Notes: a model not told the origin generated them from the sequence alone. A stretch of DNA of 64,000 bases from Hirundichthys speculiger (GCA_018398805.1 JAGFBZ010002542.1:186001-250000); one strand, 5' to 3'. Numbered from the stretch's first letter, positions 34,709-47,400 are shown. A program made the numbers and translations.

Positions 34709-35699
34709 CACTCACCGGCCACTTTATAAGGTACACCCATCCAACTGCTTGTAAATGCAAATTCCTGATCACCCAATCACATGGCAGCAACCCAATGCAT
34801 TTAGGCATGTAGACATGGTCAAAACAATCTGCTACAGTTCAAACCAGAATCAGAATAGGGAAGAAAGGTGATTTAAATGACTTTGAACGTGGCATGGCAA
34901 CTGTAACTCAAATAACCACTCGTTACAACTGAGGTATGCGGAAGAGCATCTCTGAATGCACAACACGTCCAACCTCGAAGCGGATGGGCTACAGCAGCAG
35001 AAGACCACACCGGGTGCCACTCCTGTCAGCTAAGAACACGAAACTGTGGCTACATTTCACACAAGCTCACTGGACAATAGAATATTGGAAAAACCATTGC
35101 CTGGTCTGATGAGTCTGGATTTCTGCTGCCACATTTGCATGGTGCGGTCAGAATTTGGCATCAACAACAAAAGCATGGATCCATCCTGCCTTGTATCAAC
35201 GGTTCAGGCTGGTGGTGGCGTAATGGTGTGGGCGATATTTCCTGGCACACTTTGGGCCCATTAGTAACAATTGATCATCTTGTCAACGCCACAGCCTACC
35301 TGAGTATTGTTGCTAACCATGTCCATGGCCTTTACGACCACACTGGACCCATCTTCTGATGGCTACTTCCAGCAGGATGACACACCATGTCATAAAGCTT
35401 CAATCATCTCAGACTGCTTTCTTGAACATGACAATGAGTTCACTGTACTCAAATGGCCTCCACAGTCACCAGATCTCAATCCAGTAGAGCACCTTTGGGA
35501 TGTGGTGGAATGGGAGATTCTCATCATGGATGTGCAGCCCACAAATCTGCAGCAACTGGTGACGCTATCATGTCAATATGGACCAAACTCTCCAGTACCT
35601 TGTTGAATCTATGCCACCAAAGATTAAGGCAGTTCTGAAAGAAAAAGGGGGTCCAACCCGCTACTAGCAAGGTGGACCTGATAAAGTGGCCGCTGAGTG
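34709..35699 (+). mobile_element. Tc1-like transposon with both ends, internally deleted (991 bp)
   Basis: Flanked by TA (34707-34708 and 35700-35701). The left end CACTCACCGGCCACTTTATA pairs with the right end ATAAAGTGGCCGCTGAGTG. Transposase pieces occur in three overlapping frames (VTIDHLVN; GYFQQDDTPCHKAS; WPPQSPDLNPVEHLWDVVE), with both the second Asp and the Glu still present. A deletion near 34898 removes the part encoding the N-terminal DNA-binding domain, and frameshifts break the rest. Confidence 0.88.
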
Positions 35700-35849
35700 T
35701 ATAGCTTATAGCTCACTGTTGAATTAAATACATTTTTGTCTTTGGAAGCAACAAGCAACAGAATCTATAGAGAATTACAATTTTTTGCCCTGTGGTCTTC
35801 TCCCAGTTGGACATGCCCAAAACACCTCTCCAGGGAGGCCAAGAGGCCC

Positions 35850-36748
35850 ATGATCACTCTGGATGAACTGCAGAGATCTACGCCTGAGGTGGGAGAGTCT
35901 GTCCAGAGGACAACAATCAGTCGTACATTGCACAAAGAGTGGCAAGAAGAAAGCCATTTCTCAAAGATATCCATAAAAAGTCTCGTTTAAAATTTGCCAC
36001 AAGCCACCTGGGAGACACACCAAACCTGTGGAAGAAGGTGCTCTAGTCAGATGAAACCAAACTCAAACAATGCCACAATGCAAAACGATATGTTTGGAGT
36101 AAAAGCAACACATCTCATCACCCTGAACACACCATCCCTACTGTCAAACATGGTGGTGGCAGCATCATGGTTTGGGCCTGCTTTTCTTCAGCAGGGACAG
36201 GGAAGATGGTTAAAATTGATGGGAAGATGGATGGAGCCAAATACAGGACCATTCTGGAAGAAAACCTGTTGGAGTCTGTTAAAGACCTGAGACTGGGAGG
36301 GAGATTTATCTTCCAACAGGACAACGGCCAAGTCAAAGTCCAGACCTGAATCCAATCCAGAATCTGTGGAAAGAGCTGAAGACTGCTGTTCACAAACACT
36401 CTCCATCCAACCTCACTGAGCGCCAGCTGTTTTACAGGAAGAATGGGCAAGAATTTAGTCTCTGGATGTGTTAAACTGATAGAGATAAACCCCAAGAGAC
36501 TGGCAGCTGGAACTGCAGCAAAAGGTTGCGCTACGGAGTATTAACGCAAAGGGGGCGAGTAATACTGCACAACCCACTTTTGAGTTTTTTATTTGTTAAA
36601 AAAGTTTAGAATATCCAGTAAATTTTTGTTCCACTTCACGATTGTGTCCAACTTGTTGTTTCTTGACAAAAATATTTATGTTTAAAGCCTGTAATGTGGC
36701 AAAAAGTTGAAAAGTTCAAGGGTGCCGAAATACTTCCGCATAGCACTG
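35850..36748 (+). mobile_element. second Tc1-like transposon, 5'-truncated
   Basis: Starts abruptly after a scrap of another repeat (35770-35850). Traces: ITLDELQRSTPEVGESVQRT (paired-like DNA-binding region), VVAASWFGPAF, IFQQDNG, then in another frame SQSPDLNPIQNLWKELK, where the catalytic Glu is Gln. A deletion removed the segment between QQDN and SPDLNP. It ends CATAGCACTG before a TA at 36749-36750. Confidence 0.8.
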
Positions 36749-36939
36749 TATTTCCTATAAATTAATTTGCAGTTGTTTTGAACAAAAATGATAGAGAAGT
36801 TGCAATTTATATGTTTTTTTTCTTGTACAAATTGCCCTTTACTGAATTAAATAGTTGCTAAATTAATCAGCTTAATGGGCTTGACTGAGTTTACATGTTT
36901 TCACTTATAACATAATAACCTTTACTTTCTATAATTCAC

Positions 36940-37195
36940 ATTTAAATTGTTGGTCATCTTGTATATTACCAAGTACAATGCCAAAAAGTTGCCAATAGTG
37001 TGTATGCGTTGGATACACAAAACTCTCTTAGCTGATAATTCCTTCTGCGAATTAATTTCCAAAAAAATTGATGACTTTGTCGAGTCCAACGCACAGGAAG
37101 ATGTCTCTCCTGCGTTAATATGGGAAACATTGAAAGCTGTGATACGGGGTGAGATAATTTCGTATTCAATCACACTTAATAGACCTAATTGCTAA
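36940..37195 (+). mobile_element. L1-type ORF2 scrap
   Basis: The frame 36947-37195 carries EDVSPALIWETLKAVIRGEI followed by ISYS, a well-known segment between the endonuclease and RT of fish L1 ORF2. Nothing of L1 remains on either side; the next LINE starts directly after it. Confidence 0.75.
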
Positions 37196-37204
37196 TAGAC
37201 AATA

Positions 37205-38142
37205 TGGCGGATGTGGACGTGGTGGCTGCGTGCTCCTCGTCAGGAGCTTCAGCTTGTCTACGAGTAAAACCTGAGGTGTACAAGACTGTGGATGCAGAAA
37301 GATGTAAATAACATCAAGTCTTGCCTCAGGGTGTTGAATGAGTGCGGAAACAATATTCCGAGATTTGTGTCTCGTTATCTAGACGAAGTGCCTCCAGTGA
37401 CTTTTACAAACATGGACGTCTGCGGCCTTCTCCGGAAAATGGAGCAAGCGCATGCTGATGTGTACGCCTTGAAGCGCGCTCTGCACTTGAAGATTGAGGC
37501 CACCGAAAGTCTGCGCGAGGTCACAGCAGATGCGGGCCGCCGGGTCTACGCCCTGGAGCGGCGCGATGCTACCAGCTTGGCGGAGGAGACGAGGGCTCCA
37601 GGTGTGGCAACTCAGATGAAAGATCCACAGGAGGATCAGCCGTTTTTAACCACGATGGAGGCATCACCAGTGGATTTAACCGGTGAAAGGATGCCCTTAC
37701 CAGCATCTCCAAAGTGGAGTCAAGTCCTGAAAAAAGGCAAACAATAGCCCGGCTCTGTCGCCTCTGCACAGGAATTAAGCGGCCCGAACTTTGTGGTCGG
37801 CCAGAGAAGAGCTAGTAAAGCCATCGTGGGTACTGGAGCTTCGGAGAACATCAAAACAGTCAAGACGAAGCTGGTGAGTGTCTTTGCTACGAAGTTCTCA
37901 CCAGAGTTAGATGAAGAAACCTTACGCATTTTTCTCAAAGACAAACTTGGCCGAGATGTTACATGTCAAAGGATTGTCACTATGAGGAATAGATATGCTT
38001 CTTTTAAAATTTCCGTTGAATGCGATGATGTTGGTGACATGTACAATCCGGAGATATTATGAGCCACGTAAGTCTGGAGCAAATGCTGCTCTTCCCGCTG
38101 TGATAACGAGGGTGTCTGCTGCTGAAAGGAGTTCTCAGGATT
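37205..38142 (+). pseudogene. LINE ORF1 (coiled coil plus RRM-like part), broken
   Basis: Opens MADVDVVAACSSSGASACLR, shifts frame near 37300, then continues at 37292-37747 with a helical KMEQAHADVYALKRAL region. After a stop at 37747 the frame resumes at 37793-38062 with SVFATKFSPELDEETLRIFL and RNRYASFKISVEC, resembling the nucleic-acid-binding domain of LINE ORF1 proteins. It shifts again near 38058 and ends about 38142. Confidence 0.65.
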
Positions 38143-38156
38143 AATGGACATCGTAT

Positions 38157-38543
38157 ATGGATATCAGAGTCCTCTCTTACAACTGTCGTGACCTGCACTT
38201 AGGACAGAGCGCAGTGGATAAAGCTCGCTGTTTTGTTGTCGACCAATTGTTGGAGTATTGTGATATTCTTTGTCTACAAGAAACCTTCCTTGCTAAGCAG
38301 GATCTTAAAGGACTCAGTTCCATTAATTATAACTTCCATGGTGCTGGAGAGTCGACCACTGACTTCAGTGTGGGAATCAAACGAGGAAGAACATCAGGAG
38401 GTGTAGCCATCCTCTGGAAAAAGAGTCTGGATTCACTGATAAATGTAATTAGACTTGGTGTGGACTGGTGTATTGCCATACGTTTGATCCAGAATGGTAA
38501 AGAATTTGTTATTTTAAATGTATACTGCCAGCGAATGCCATGA
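38157..38543 (+). pseudogene. LINE ORF2 endonuclease (APE-type), broken
   Basis: VLSYNCRDLHLGQSAVDK, then ILCLQETFL (the catalytic Glu of AP endonucleases) and SGGVAILWKK. Frame lost at 38543; later pieces carry ILGDMNAD-like traces at about 38615. Confidence 0.75.
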
Positions 38544-39387
38544 TAATGAATATGACTATTTAAATAGGTTTGCTTTTTTAGTTCTTATATACAAAGTATT
38601 AGTCCCTCTTGTGTCTGTATCCTTGGTGATATGAATGCAGATATAACGGATGCCAATTCAGTTTTTGCCAATCATCTAAATAATTTTCTGTAAAGATAAT
38701 AGTTTAATTCTGTCAAGCAGAGAGCTTTTGCCAAAAGATAGTTATACATACATAAGTGACACTTGGCACACCACATCATGGTTAGATCACTGCATGTCGA
38801 CTGCTGATGCTCACACTTCTATTTGGCACATGGACGTTCTTTACAGTTACATTCTCTGACCACATTCCCTTTGAGATGATTATTAAGTTAGACTGTATGC
38901 CTGTGTTTACAAAATATACAATTAACTCAAATAATGAGTCCTTGGATTGGCCCTCTCTTTCAGAGGATAATATTGCTTCTTATTGTGCTCATACAGATCA
39001 GTTGCTGGGTGCCATTGAGCTGCCCAAGGATGCTGTTGGCTGTAGGGATGGTAACTGCACTAATACATTTCATAGACTAGCTACTTCCTCCCTCTACAGT
39101 AATATAGTTGGAGCATTATTAGTAGCAAGTAAACCTTATAACAAGGAAAATTAGGCCTGGCTGGAACACCTGTGTGGCTGAACTTCAAGCTGAAGCTTGT
39201 GAAGCTGCAAAATCTTGGACTAGGGCAGGAAAACCCAGGCAGGGGCCTGTTTTTGAATATAAGAGACTTGCAAATGCAAGATATAAGTATGCAATATGTT
39301 TTATTAGTAAGAATGAAGAAAACATGAGAGCTGACTCTATGGCCAACAAGCTTCTTTGTCAACAATACAAAAGAGTTTTGGCAAGAG

Positions 39388-41004
39388 GTGAAATATGCTA
39401 ACAGTTGCAAACCTTCTCTGCCGTACACAGTGGATGGAGTCTCTGGTCTGAATAAGATTTCAGAGTTTTGGCAACAACACTATGGTAAAATATTCAATAG
39501 AGTCCATAGTGAACTATTCACAGCAGACAATGTAGATGGTGTTGATACAATAAAATCACATGAGGTGTACTTAGCTATTGAAAATCTGTCCAAAAACAAA
39601 ACAACTGGCAAGGATCTGATCTCCTCTGAACATCTTTAATTAGCTGGTATGAGGTTATCACCTCTTCTGGCTCTTTGTTTTACAGCTTTTCTTGTACATG
39701 CTTTTCTCCCAGAGTCTATGATGTCTGTTGTTTTAGTTCCTGTGATTAAGGACAAAGTAGGAAAAGCTGGCAGTTCACATAGTTATCGACCTATAGCCCT
39801 TGCTAGTACAATTTCAAAAGTCTTTGAAAAAATTATTCAGGGCAGGATTATTCATCTTGTTGATTCTTCCAATAATCAATTTGGATTCAAACCTAAATTA
39901 GGCACTGTTATGTGTATATACGCTCTAAAGGAAATCATAAATAATTACAAAAGAAAAAACTCATCTGTTCTTACTTGTTTTTTAGATGCCTCTAAGGCCT
40001 TTGATCGAGTAAATCATAATAAATTATTTTATTCCAATTTATGAAATAATTTATTATCAAGTAAATCATAATAAATTATTTCATAAATTGGATCAAGCAG
40101 GTGTGCCTACGTTCATTGTCAGAATTCTGTCTTTTTGGTATTCACAGCAGTCATGCAGGTTAAATGGGAAAATTGTGTATCGGCACCCTTTCATGTGTGT
40201 AATGGTGTCAGACAAGGGAGCATTTTATCCCCAGTTCTGTTTAATTTTTATATGAATGATCTGTCAAAACAGTTGAATATGTGTAGAACTGGTTGTACGG
40301 TGGGCAGTGCTGTGGTGAACCATCTAATGTACGCTGATGATTTGGTGGTCTTTAGTCCGAGTTCAGCAGGTCTCCAGCATCTTCTTAATATTTGCTCTGT
40401 TTATGGGGTTCAACATGACATCAAATATAATGCTACAAAAAGTGTCTTAATCATCTGTAGAACGAAGGAAGACAAATGTATAACCTTTCCTGACTTTAGT
40501 TTGGCAGGTGATGTTCTACATGTCTCCAATAAGGTTAAATATCTTGGCCATTGGATTAATGATCATCTCACAGATGATGAGGACGTTTACCTACATACAT
40601 ACAGCGTCGCATGCTGTATGTGCAAACAAATATTTTATTACGGAAATTTGTTCATGTAGTGATTCTGTGAAGGTGACTTTATTCAAAGCCTATTGTACTC
40701 CCTTGTACACCGCTCATCTTTGGTCTCATTATAAAAAACAAGCCTTCAGAGCCTGCAAGTGGCATATAATGATGTCCTAAGGACTCTTTTAAAAAGACCG
40801 CGATGGACTAGTGCCAGTGAAACGTTTGTGGCAGTGCAAGTGATCTTTTTACAGTCTGCCCTGAGAGGTCTTATTTATAAATTTATTGGCAGACTAAATG
40901 ACTCTAAGAATGAAATCATCTTGCTGCTATCAAATATTATGTTTAGTGCTATACGCTACCAGTCTGAGCTCTGGAGACACTGGTACAGTTGTTTTTTAAA
41001 TTAA
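39388..41004 (+). pseudogene. LINE ORF2 reverse transcriptase, broken
   Basis: Pieces in order: SYRPIALASTISKVFEKII, FGFKPKLGT, TCFLDASKAFDRVNHNKL (motif A), GVRQGSILSPVLFNFYMNDL (motif B), HLMYADDLVVFSP (YADD) and KVKYLGHWI. Stops and frame shifts lie between blocks, so it cannot be expressed whole. Confidence 0.85.
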
Positions 41005-41409
41005 TGTTGGTGTGTTTTTATGTTTTTATGAGTGCTTTTTGGACCTCGAGTCTGTAATAAAGTTTATCTATCTATCTATCTTAATAGGACTCGCTATCAC
41101 TATGTTTCTTTTGATAAACATAAAATAGACAAAAACACAAAAGATTAGTTGTTGTTGGCAGAGGAATGGACAAACAGTTGACCTTCATCCACATCTAGCT
41201 TAATTACCTTGAGGCCTTCATGAGGAAAACAGAGATGAATGTTTAAAACTCTTACCCTCTGTGTTGATACAAAACTCCTGCCCTGTGGCAGACAGAATTT
41301 ACAATTTGTCCACTTAACTTCGGTATGGACGCAGTCCACTAGCAAGGTGACTGAGGAATCAGAGACAGGCAAAGCTATTTGAGGCAAAATATTATAACTG
41401 AGTGACTAT

Positions 41410-42134
41410 GGGCCAATTCCAATTCCTCTCTTAACCCTCAATCTCAACCCTCGCCCTTAACCCTCAATTTTTGGCCCTCAATCTTAACCCTCCAAAGTAA
41501 GTGTAAGGGCTAGCTTGTGACTTAGAAATGGGATACCCCTTGAGTGCAGTTACGTCTTCAGACTGAAATGTATCAGAGCCTGTGTTGTCTCGGTATTTCC
41601 TGAAGTGACACAGGATAAACATTGAAAAGAGCGCTGTATATTCTCCAAATAATATTTGCAAATAACACAATAGAGGATACATTATTCAGTCCTCCGTCGC
41701 TACACAACAAGGTATACAAGTAACATGAAGTCGGCCGGGACCGCTGGTCCGACAGCAAACATCGTAAAGTAAAAAAATTAATGTCACGCAACAACAATGT
41801 TAATCCATGAAAAAAATCTCAAACAAACACAATAAGATGGTTTTGTAACATTTATATATTTAAGAACTACGAAGATACTTACGTTTGTAGCTAGCTTTTT
41901 TTGTCACCATTCTTTTCGAAGATGTCTTGGCTAAATTACCCAGTGCCTTCTGGGTAGCCCTTACTTCCAAGGGTGGTGTCAGAAAATCTCAATTTTGAGG
42001 GCGATACAGCCCTCAAACTCGTCCCTCAACTTGACTTTCTAAGAATCAGGACAGCACTTGCACTTAGCGGGAGCGAGCATTTTTGAGACTGAGGGTTGAG
42101 ATTGAGGGTTAAGGGAGGAATTGGAATTCACCCT
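41410..42134 (+). mobile_element. 725 bp element with ~43 bp terminal inverted repeats
   Basis: The left end GGGCCAATTCCAATTCCTCT continues CTTAACCCTCAATCTCAACC and is the complement of the right end 42091-42134 (GAGGGTTGAGATTGAGGGTT, then AAGGGAGGAATTGGAATTCA). Subterminal repeats of CCCTCAA occur inside. No coding sequence; no clear target duplication seen. Family not recognised. Confidence 0.7.
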
Positions 42135-44111
42135 AAGTCCTGGATCATAAGTTGATATCAAAAGGTGTAGTACCTTTTCCCAGACATGCAGTGTCAACAG
42201 AAAACTTTTAGCAAGCAGTTCTTCATTGCAAAGAGCCAAGGACAAAGGAAAAAATGTGATGTAATGTGTTATCAGTATTTGTAATTCTTGTGTATCAGTA
42301 CGTGTGGTAATGACGTGTCATCTGGCCCCAACCCTTGTCCACGGCAGAGTCCAGATGATGGCGTCACTCCGCTGTCGCTGTCGGCGCCTCCCACTTTTCC
42401 AGGACACTGCTGGACTGCTGAACAATGTCTCACCACATCGAAGATGGACGTCTTGTTTAGTGTCTTCATCTGTTCTTTTGTACTCCACTGTCTGTGTTTT
42501 AAGTCGTCCCTGACAGAACCAAGGTTTTAGGAGTTAACAAAGCACTCACACTTGTGCATTTATTAAAAAAATAAATAAATACTGCCAGACAGGACTGGTG
42601 AAGGACATGTCCACCTTTCATATTAGCACAAAAAATAAAAAAATTAAAAAAATTCTGCTTCAAGATTGAATTGCATACATACATTAGTTGGTTATGCCAG
42701 ATGATGGCACTGACCATGAATGTAAGTGCAGACAAAAAAAGGAAAAAAAAAACCTACTGACATTTGTTTAATGATAATATCATCTTTTCTCAAAAAGATT
42801 GGACTTAAACCAATCCCAATTCTCAATTCTTTAAACAAGTCAGAGGAAAAGTTAAATTACTATTAATTTTATTAATTTTTTTTTTTTTTACTATTTTCTT
42901 ATTTTCAGGTATCTTTTCCTGTTAAGTTTTTGTAATTCTTATTAAGAATCAGTGTTTCGTATTTCCCAGGATTACAGCCTTCTCATTTCCAGGTACCTCA
43001 GTAATTTAGTTGTACACCTCACGTTGCAAGTTAATGGGTATGACTGCAGAATTCAAAGTGTTTCAAACTGTTTCTCCCATGTACTCTCTCACTCCTGTGA
43101 GAAAGAGTACATGGGAAATAGTGCATTAGACAAATATATATGACTCACATAGAACACGGACTTGTAGCTATGCAGAGCAACATGTGAATGGGTGTTTCTT
43201 TATTCTGTCATAAGTACATAAAGTTATAAGTGACATATTTTCTCTAATTGTACTCCCTTTGAATGCACAGATATTGTTACCAATAATAGGCCTGATTTTG
43301 ATTTTGTCTAAATAGCTGCATTGAGTTTTAGATAATGTGAATAGAAATCTATTTTAGTGTGCAACTGCAGTGGCAAAAAAAAAAAAAAAAACAAAAACAT
43401 GTCAACCCATTGAAATTAGATGATTTTCCACATTAATTTTGGAATAAAATATGAACTGATGTTCATCTAAGCTACAATATTGCACAAACATAATGGGCTT
43501 AGGCTGACAACACATTAGCTGTTACAATCTCTTGTAGCTTTATTGAACATTTTTCCTTCAGCATTGTGAATGTTTTAATGCTGTGTTCAATAACGACAGG
43601 ACAATTTATAATTGTTAATAAGGATGAAACATTAATACCGAAAATCAGTTAATTATGTGTTAGATTTTGTCTCACACAGTTAGAAAAATTAGGAAAGTAA
43701 TGTTGGATTAAAGAGACAAATTTAGTTTTTTGTTTTATTTGCATTTAGAATTCACTTTGTGCTTGCTGACCAAATTTAAAGCAATAAAAGACTCAGTTTG
43801 ACTTGTAGAGTTTTTAAAGCTACAACTAAAAGATGACATCAGATTCCCTGCCCATCTGGCAGAAACCACTCTCCTACCATTCCTTTTGTCCCTGTCTGTG
43901 TACAAAACACAAAGCAAAGAGTCACTCACTGGGTTTTGAGTGTGTCTGGATGTTAGCCAAACAAACAAAAACCAGGAAAAGGCTGTTGAGATGCTTATGT
44001 CAGACCCGTTTAACAGTGGGATGTCACCTGAGTGAGTCTACTTAAATATCACTTCTGCTCTGAAATTTTCAAAAAGGTTAGGAGAGAATCAGTGAAGGGA
44101 CTGCAGAAAGG
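42135..44111. other. upstream flank of pkd1l2
   Basis: Contains the hairpin at 43071-43118 and homopolymers. No clear TATA box near 44112 was identified, so the true first (UTR) exon may be further upstream. Confidence 0.5.
43071..43118 (+). repeat. short near-perfect hairpin
   Basis: TTTCTCCCATGTACTCTCTC pairs with GAGAAAGAGTACATGGGAAA around a 4-base loop (about 22 bp stem). Purpose unknown; too short for a typical animal microRNA precursor. Confidence 0.6.
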
Positions 44112-44427
44112 ATGAGCTTGGCAATGCTGCACCTGATAATCTTGACACTCAGCTGCCAGTCTTCTGCTGAAAATGAAAAGGAGGATAAACCTTCCTGTCC
44201 AGAGCAGCAGAGGGCTTTTGGAGGCTCTTGCTTTGCGTTTATGGGCGTGCAGCGCACCTTTTCTAGTGCTCAAGAATGGTGCGAAGAGAATGGAGGACAC
44301 CTTGCCTTCATACCTGATAAAAACACTCAGTATTTCCTTGAGAAACACCTGGACTCTGAAAAGGACACATGGCTTGGAATGGCACCGTCTTTCCCTTTAA
44401 ACCAGCAAAATTCCATTAATGTTGAAG
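44112..44427 (+). CDS. pkd1l2: pkd1l2 exon 1: signal peptide and first half of C-type lectin
   Basis: The start context is AAAGGATGAG. The leader MSLAMLHLIILTLSCQSSA is a classic signal peptide. Next come CPEQQRAFGGSCFAF, the helix region FSSAQEWCEENGGHLAFIP and DTWLGMAP, the WIGL-type strand of C-type lectins. The donor AG|GTAAAA leaves phase 1. Confidence 0.85.
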
Positions 44428-47400
44428 GTAAAACAACTGGAAAAAAAAACTGCTTTATTGTTACTGAAAAGTAGAAATGAAATTGGATGGTTGTTCTTGA
44501 TTAGGGTAAAACAGCAAAAAAGAAAAAGAAGAGAAGAACAATGCACATTTTTGTATTCAGTATTCATCATTGGACAGCTTTCTGTTATGTCTGAAAAACG
44601 TTCACTTGTAACCTTAGTGTGTCCTGTTGGACTCTACAGTGTTATGTACTGTGAGTGGCAGGTTACCATGTCTTTAAGGCTCAAACCAGTAGTTGACGTC
44701 AAAGAGTCGTAAATTTGAGGTATGTGGGGAGTCAGTAAAAGCTACTTCAACAAAGCTACTTGGTGTGGTTATTGAGCCCTGCTCAAACGTAACATTTTCC
44801 ATGCGGTGCCAGGTTTTTAATGTGTTTTAATTAAGTGCTAAAAAAAAATGTTGAAAATAACATTTTCAAGGCATTTGCCCTGAAATTTCTTCCAGATGGC
44901 CAGTTGATGAGTAATTAAGAATATTGCAAACTTTTCAAAGAGCATGAATCTGTAAACGCATCAATGAGGAGAGAGAGCAGCCGATGACTTTTTCAGTGGT
45001 GGTGTTGACCCTTTAGAAGACTCTTCTTCTTTCTATTCAGCTAAGCAGCTGGCGAACTGAGTAGTGATGCAGTAGCTCAACACAGCTTTTCACATACAAA
45101 GTCAAATTAATCAATTCTCTCTTCTTTCACTTCATCAGTGATGGAAACCACCCTGCCCCAGATGTTGTTCCTTGACCAGATCTTGTGTTGGAGTGCCGTT
45201 ATTTTCTTTTTCGAAACACGCTTATTTTTATTTAAAAACAAAAAAGGTTCAGCAAAAAGACTTGTCCATCTTTCCAGCAGTCCTCTGGCTTTCAGACATC
45301 ACCTTCATCAAACTAATGAAGCCACCAAAGTTCTTCTTTATAGCAGTTGCTTTGTCCTTGCAGGTCTGCTTCCAGATCATTACTGCTCTCCAGAATAGAG
45401 TACATCTGTTTGCTTCCAGGTTACCCTGGATTCCTTTAAATTATTTTTCAAGACAGATTCACATCTAAGCCTTGAAAAGATCATTTTATGTTTAACCACT
45501 CCCGGAGAGGGTGTCAGTGGTTTATTCTTTAAAAATGGATTTGTGGCATGTCCATTGTTTGCGTTGGGTTTGCAGAACTTTGAAACCTTACACGAAACTA
45601 CAGGAATGATTTTTTTTTTTTTTTTGGCAAACACCTGCACAATCTGCAGTCAGCAAAAAATACTAGGGGCGTAATGACAGATTGATCTAGATTGATATAT
45701 GAATTAAATGATGACTGATCAAATAGCATGGACACAAATCAATACATGTTATACATGTTAGTCTATTTTTTATGAAAGGAACATATCATTTTACTATCTA
45801 GTACAACTCAAAAATAAATATGTGAAATAATATTTTTATTACAGAAGTTTTAAATGAATGGAAATAATTGTGTTAAGTCAACGTATGATATCATCTCATA
45901 TTGATTGGTAGCTCTTGAATCCAATTTTGAATCCAATCCAATTTGTAATGTCTGAAAACACCAGTTAAACTAATATAATATCATGTGATGAAACGTACTT
46001 ACACCCTTAAATAATAGCCAGATAGTGTGCTGCTACAAGGTACATTTCCAGTATTCAACTTTAACAGTCTAGCTTGTTTTCTGTATCTTATAATGTAATG
46101 GGATACTATAGAAGAAATGGTCACAGCAGCTGGTTTACAGTTGTTGTATAGCACAGTTGTTTTATATTGGCAAATAACATGGTAATTGTCAGGGTTCTTC
46201 AGTCCAGGTCCCCAGGTAACAATGCTCGACAGGCTTTATACGTTTCCCTTTTCCAAAACACAAGTTTCAAATTAATGAATCACTGACAGACTTGTTTAGA
46301 CTTTGACTACAAGCTGATGGTGATCCATTAATTTGAATCAAGAGTGTTGAAGCAGGGAATCATCTAAAGCAGGAGTCTCCAATCTCTGTCCTCGAGGGCC
46401 GGTGTCCTGTTGTTTCGTAGGTGACAGTGCTGAAAATAAAACAGAGCCTCAAATCAGACCTGATTGTTTTCCCACTGATTGAAAACACATGATTACACTT
46501 AAAAACTGATAATTCCGGAGGTTTACTACTAATACATTTGTAATAATGGATCATTTTTTTCAATGGAGGAAAGCATAATATGGTTTTTCTTAATCGCTTG
46601 TTGTTTTTTGTGTTTGTTTTTAGTTGTTTGTCTGTAAATGATGATGTTTACACACATGCAGTTTCTCAAGGCTTGTGAACCCTTTTGTTCAAAGGGCTCA
46701 CAAGTGCATATATGCTGAGCTTTGCTTTGCTCCATCCTCAGGTCCTCTGTCATGGATGGATGGTTCACCTGTCACCCATTCAAAGTGGGTGAGCAGCCCA
46801 GAACCAGGTGCTGCTTGTGTACACATACTGAGAAAGTCAGGCTTCCAATGGCAGGCAACAAGAGACTGCAACCAAAAGATGGGTTTTATCTGCCAGTTTG
46901 GTATGTATTCTGAGTCATACTCTGGCCTAAGTGCAAACTGAATTGCTCTGTGTGACTTACCCCTGTTTGATCCTGTTTACTTTTTTCCCTCTTAGAGGCT
47001 GGGAGAAATATTGTGTGCCCCGGTCGCAACACCACTCTGCAGTGCTACTCTGGTCAAGTATTAATGATAGACAAGGTCTCCTATGGTCGTAAAAACATTC
47101 ATTACTGTCAATCCAGACTCCCTGCACAAACATTCACACAACAGGAGTGCGTTTTGGTGGATGTTGTGGACTCTATTAAAGGTAAAACAGTAGACTAGGT
47201 TCATATGAATAAAATAATATATTGTTGTTAATATTGATATTATAGTTTATACATTAATTCATGGCATATTCATGATTCAAGCTTATTTTTATTATCCCCT
47301 CAGGGGCTAGTTGTTTTGCAGTAAGACTGCTGCTGCATGCATTTAAACTTGTAACTGATCTTGTCTGCACAGCAATTATAGCTTCTCCTATATTCTGCTG

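Larger units (their letters stand above)
37201..41085 (+). mobile_element. near full-length APE-type LINE, broken, (TCTA)n tail
   Basis: It has both ORFs and a tetranucleotide tail (41068-41082). Start near ATGGCGGATGTGG at 37205. ORF1 and ORF2 parts are described separately. Stops and frameshifts are numerous (at least at 37300, 37745, 38060, 38540, 39640 and 40040). A local duplication of GTAAATCATAATAAATTATTT spans 40008-40085. Clade uncertain among CR1/Jockey-like groups. Confidence 0.82.

Noticed and set aside
36118..36495. 125-codon minus-strand frame in the Tc1 element
   Set aside because: Antisense shadow of Tc1 transposase sequence.
43071..43118. microRNA gene
   Set aside because: The stem does not extend beyond about 22 bp and the loop is only 4 bases, unlike an animal pre-miRNA.
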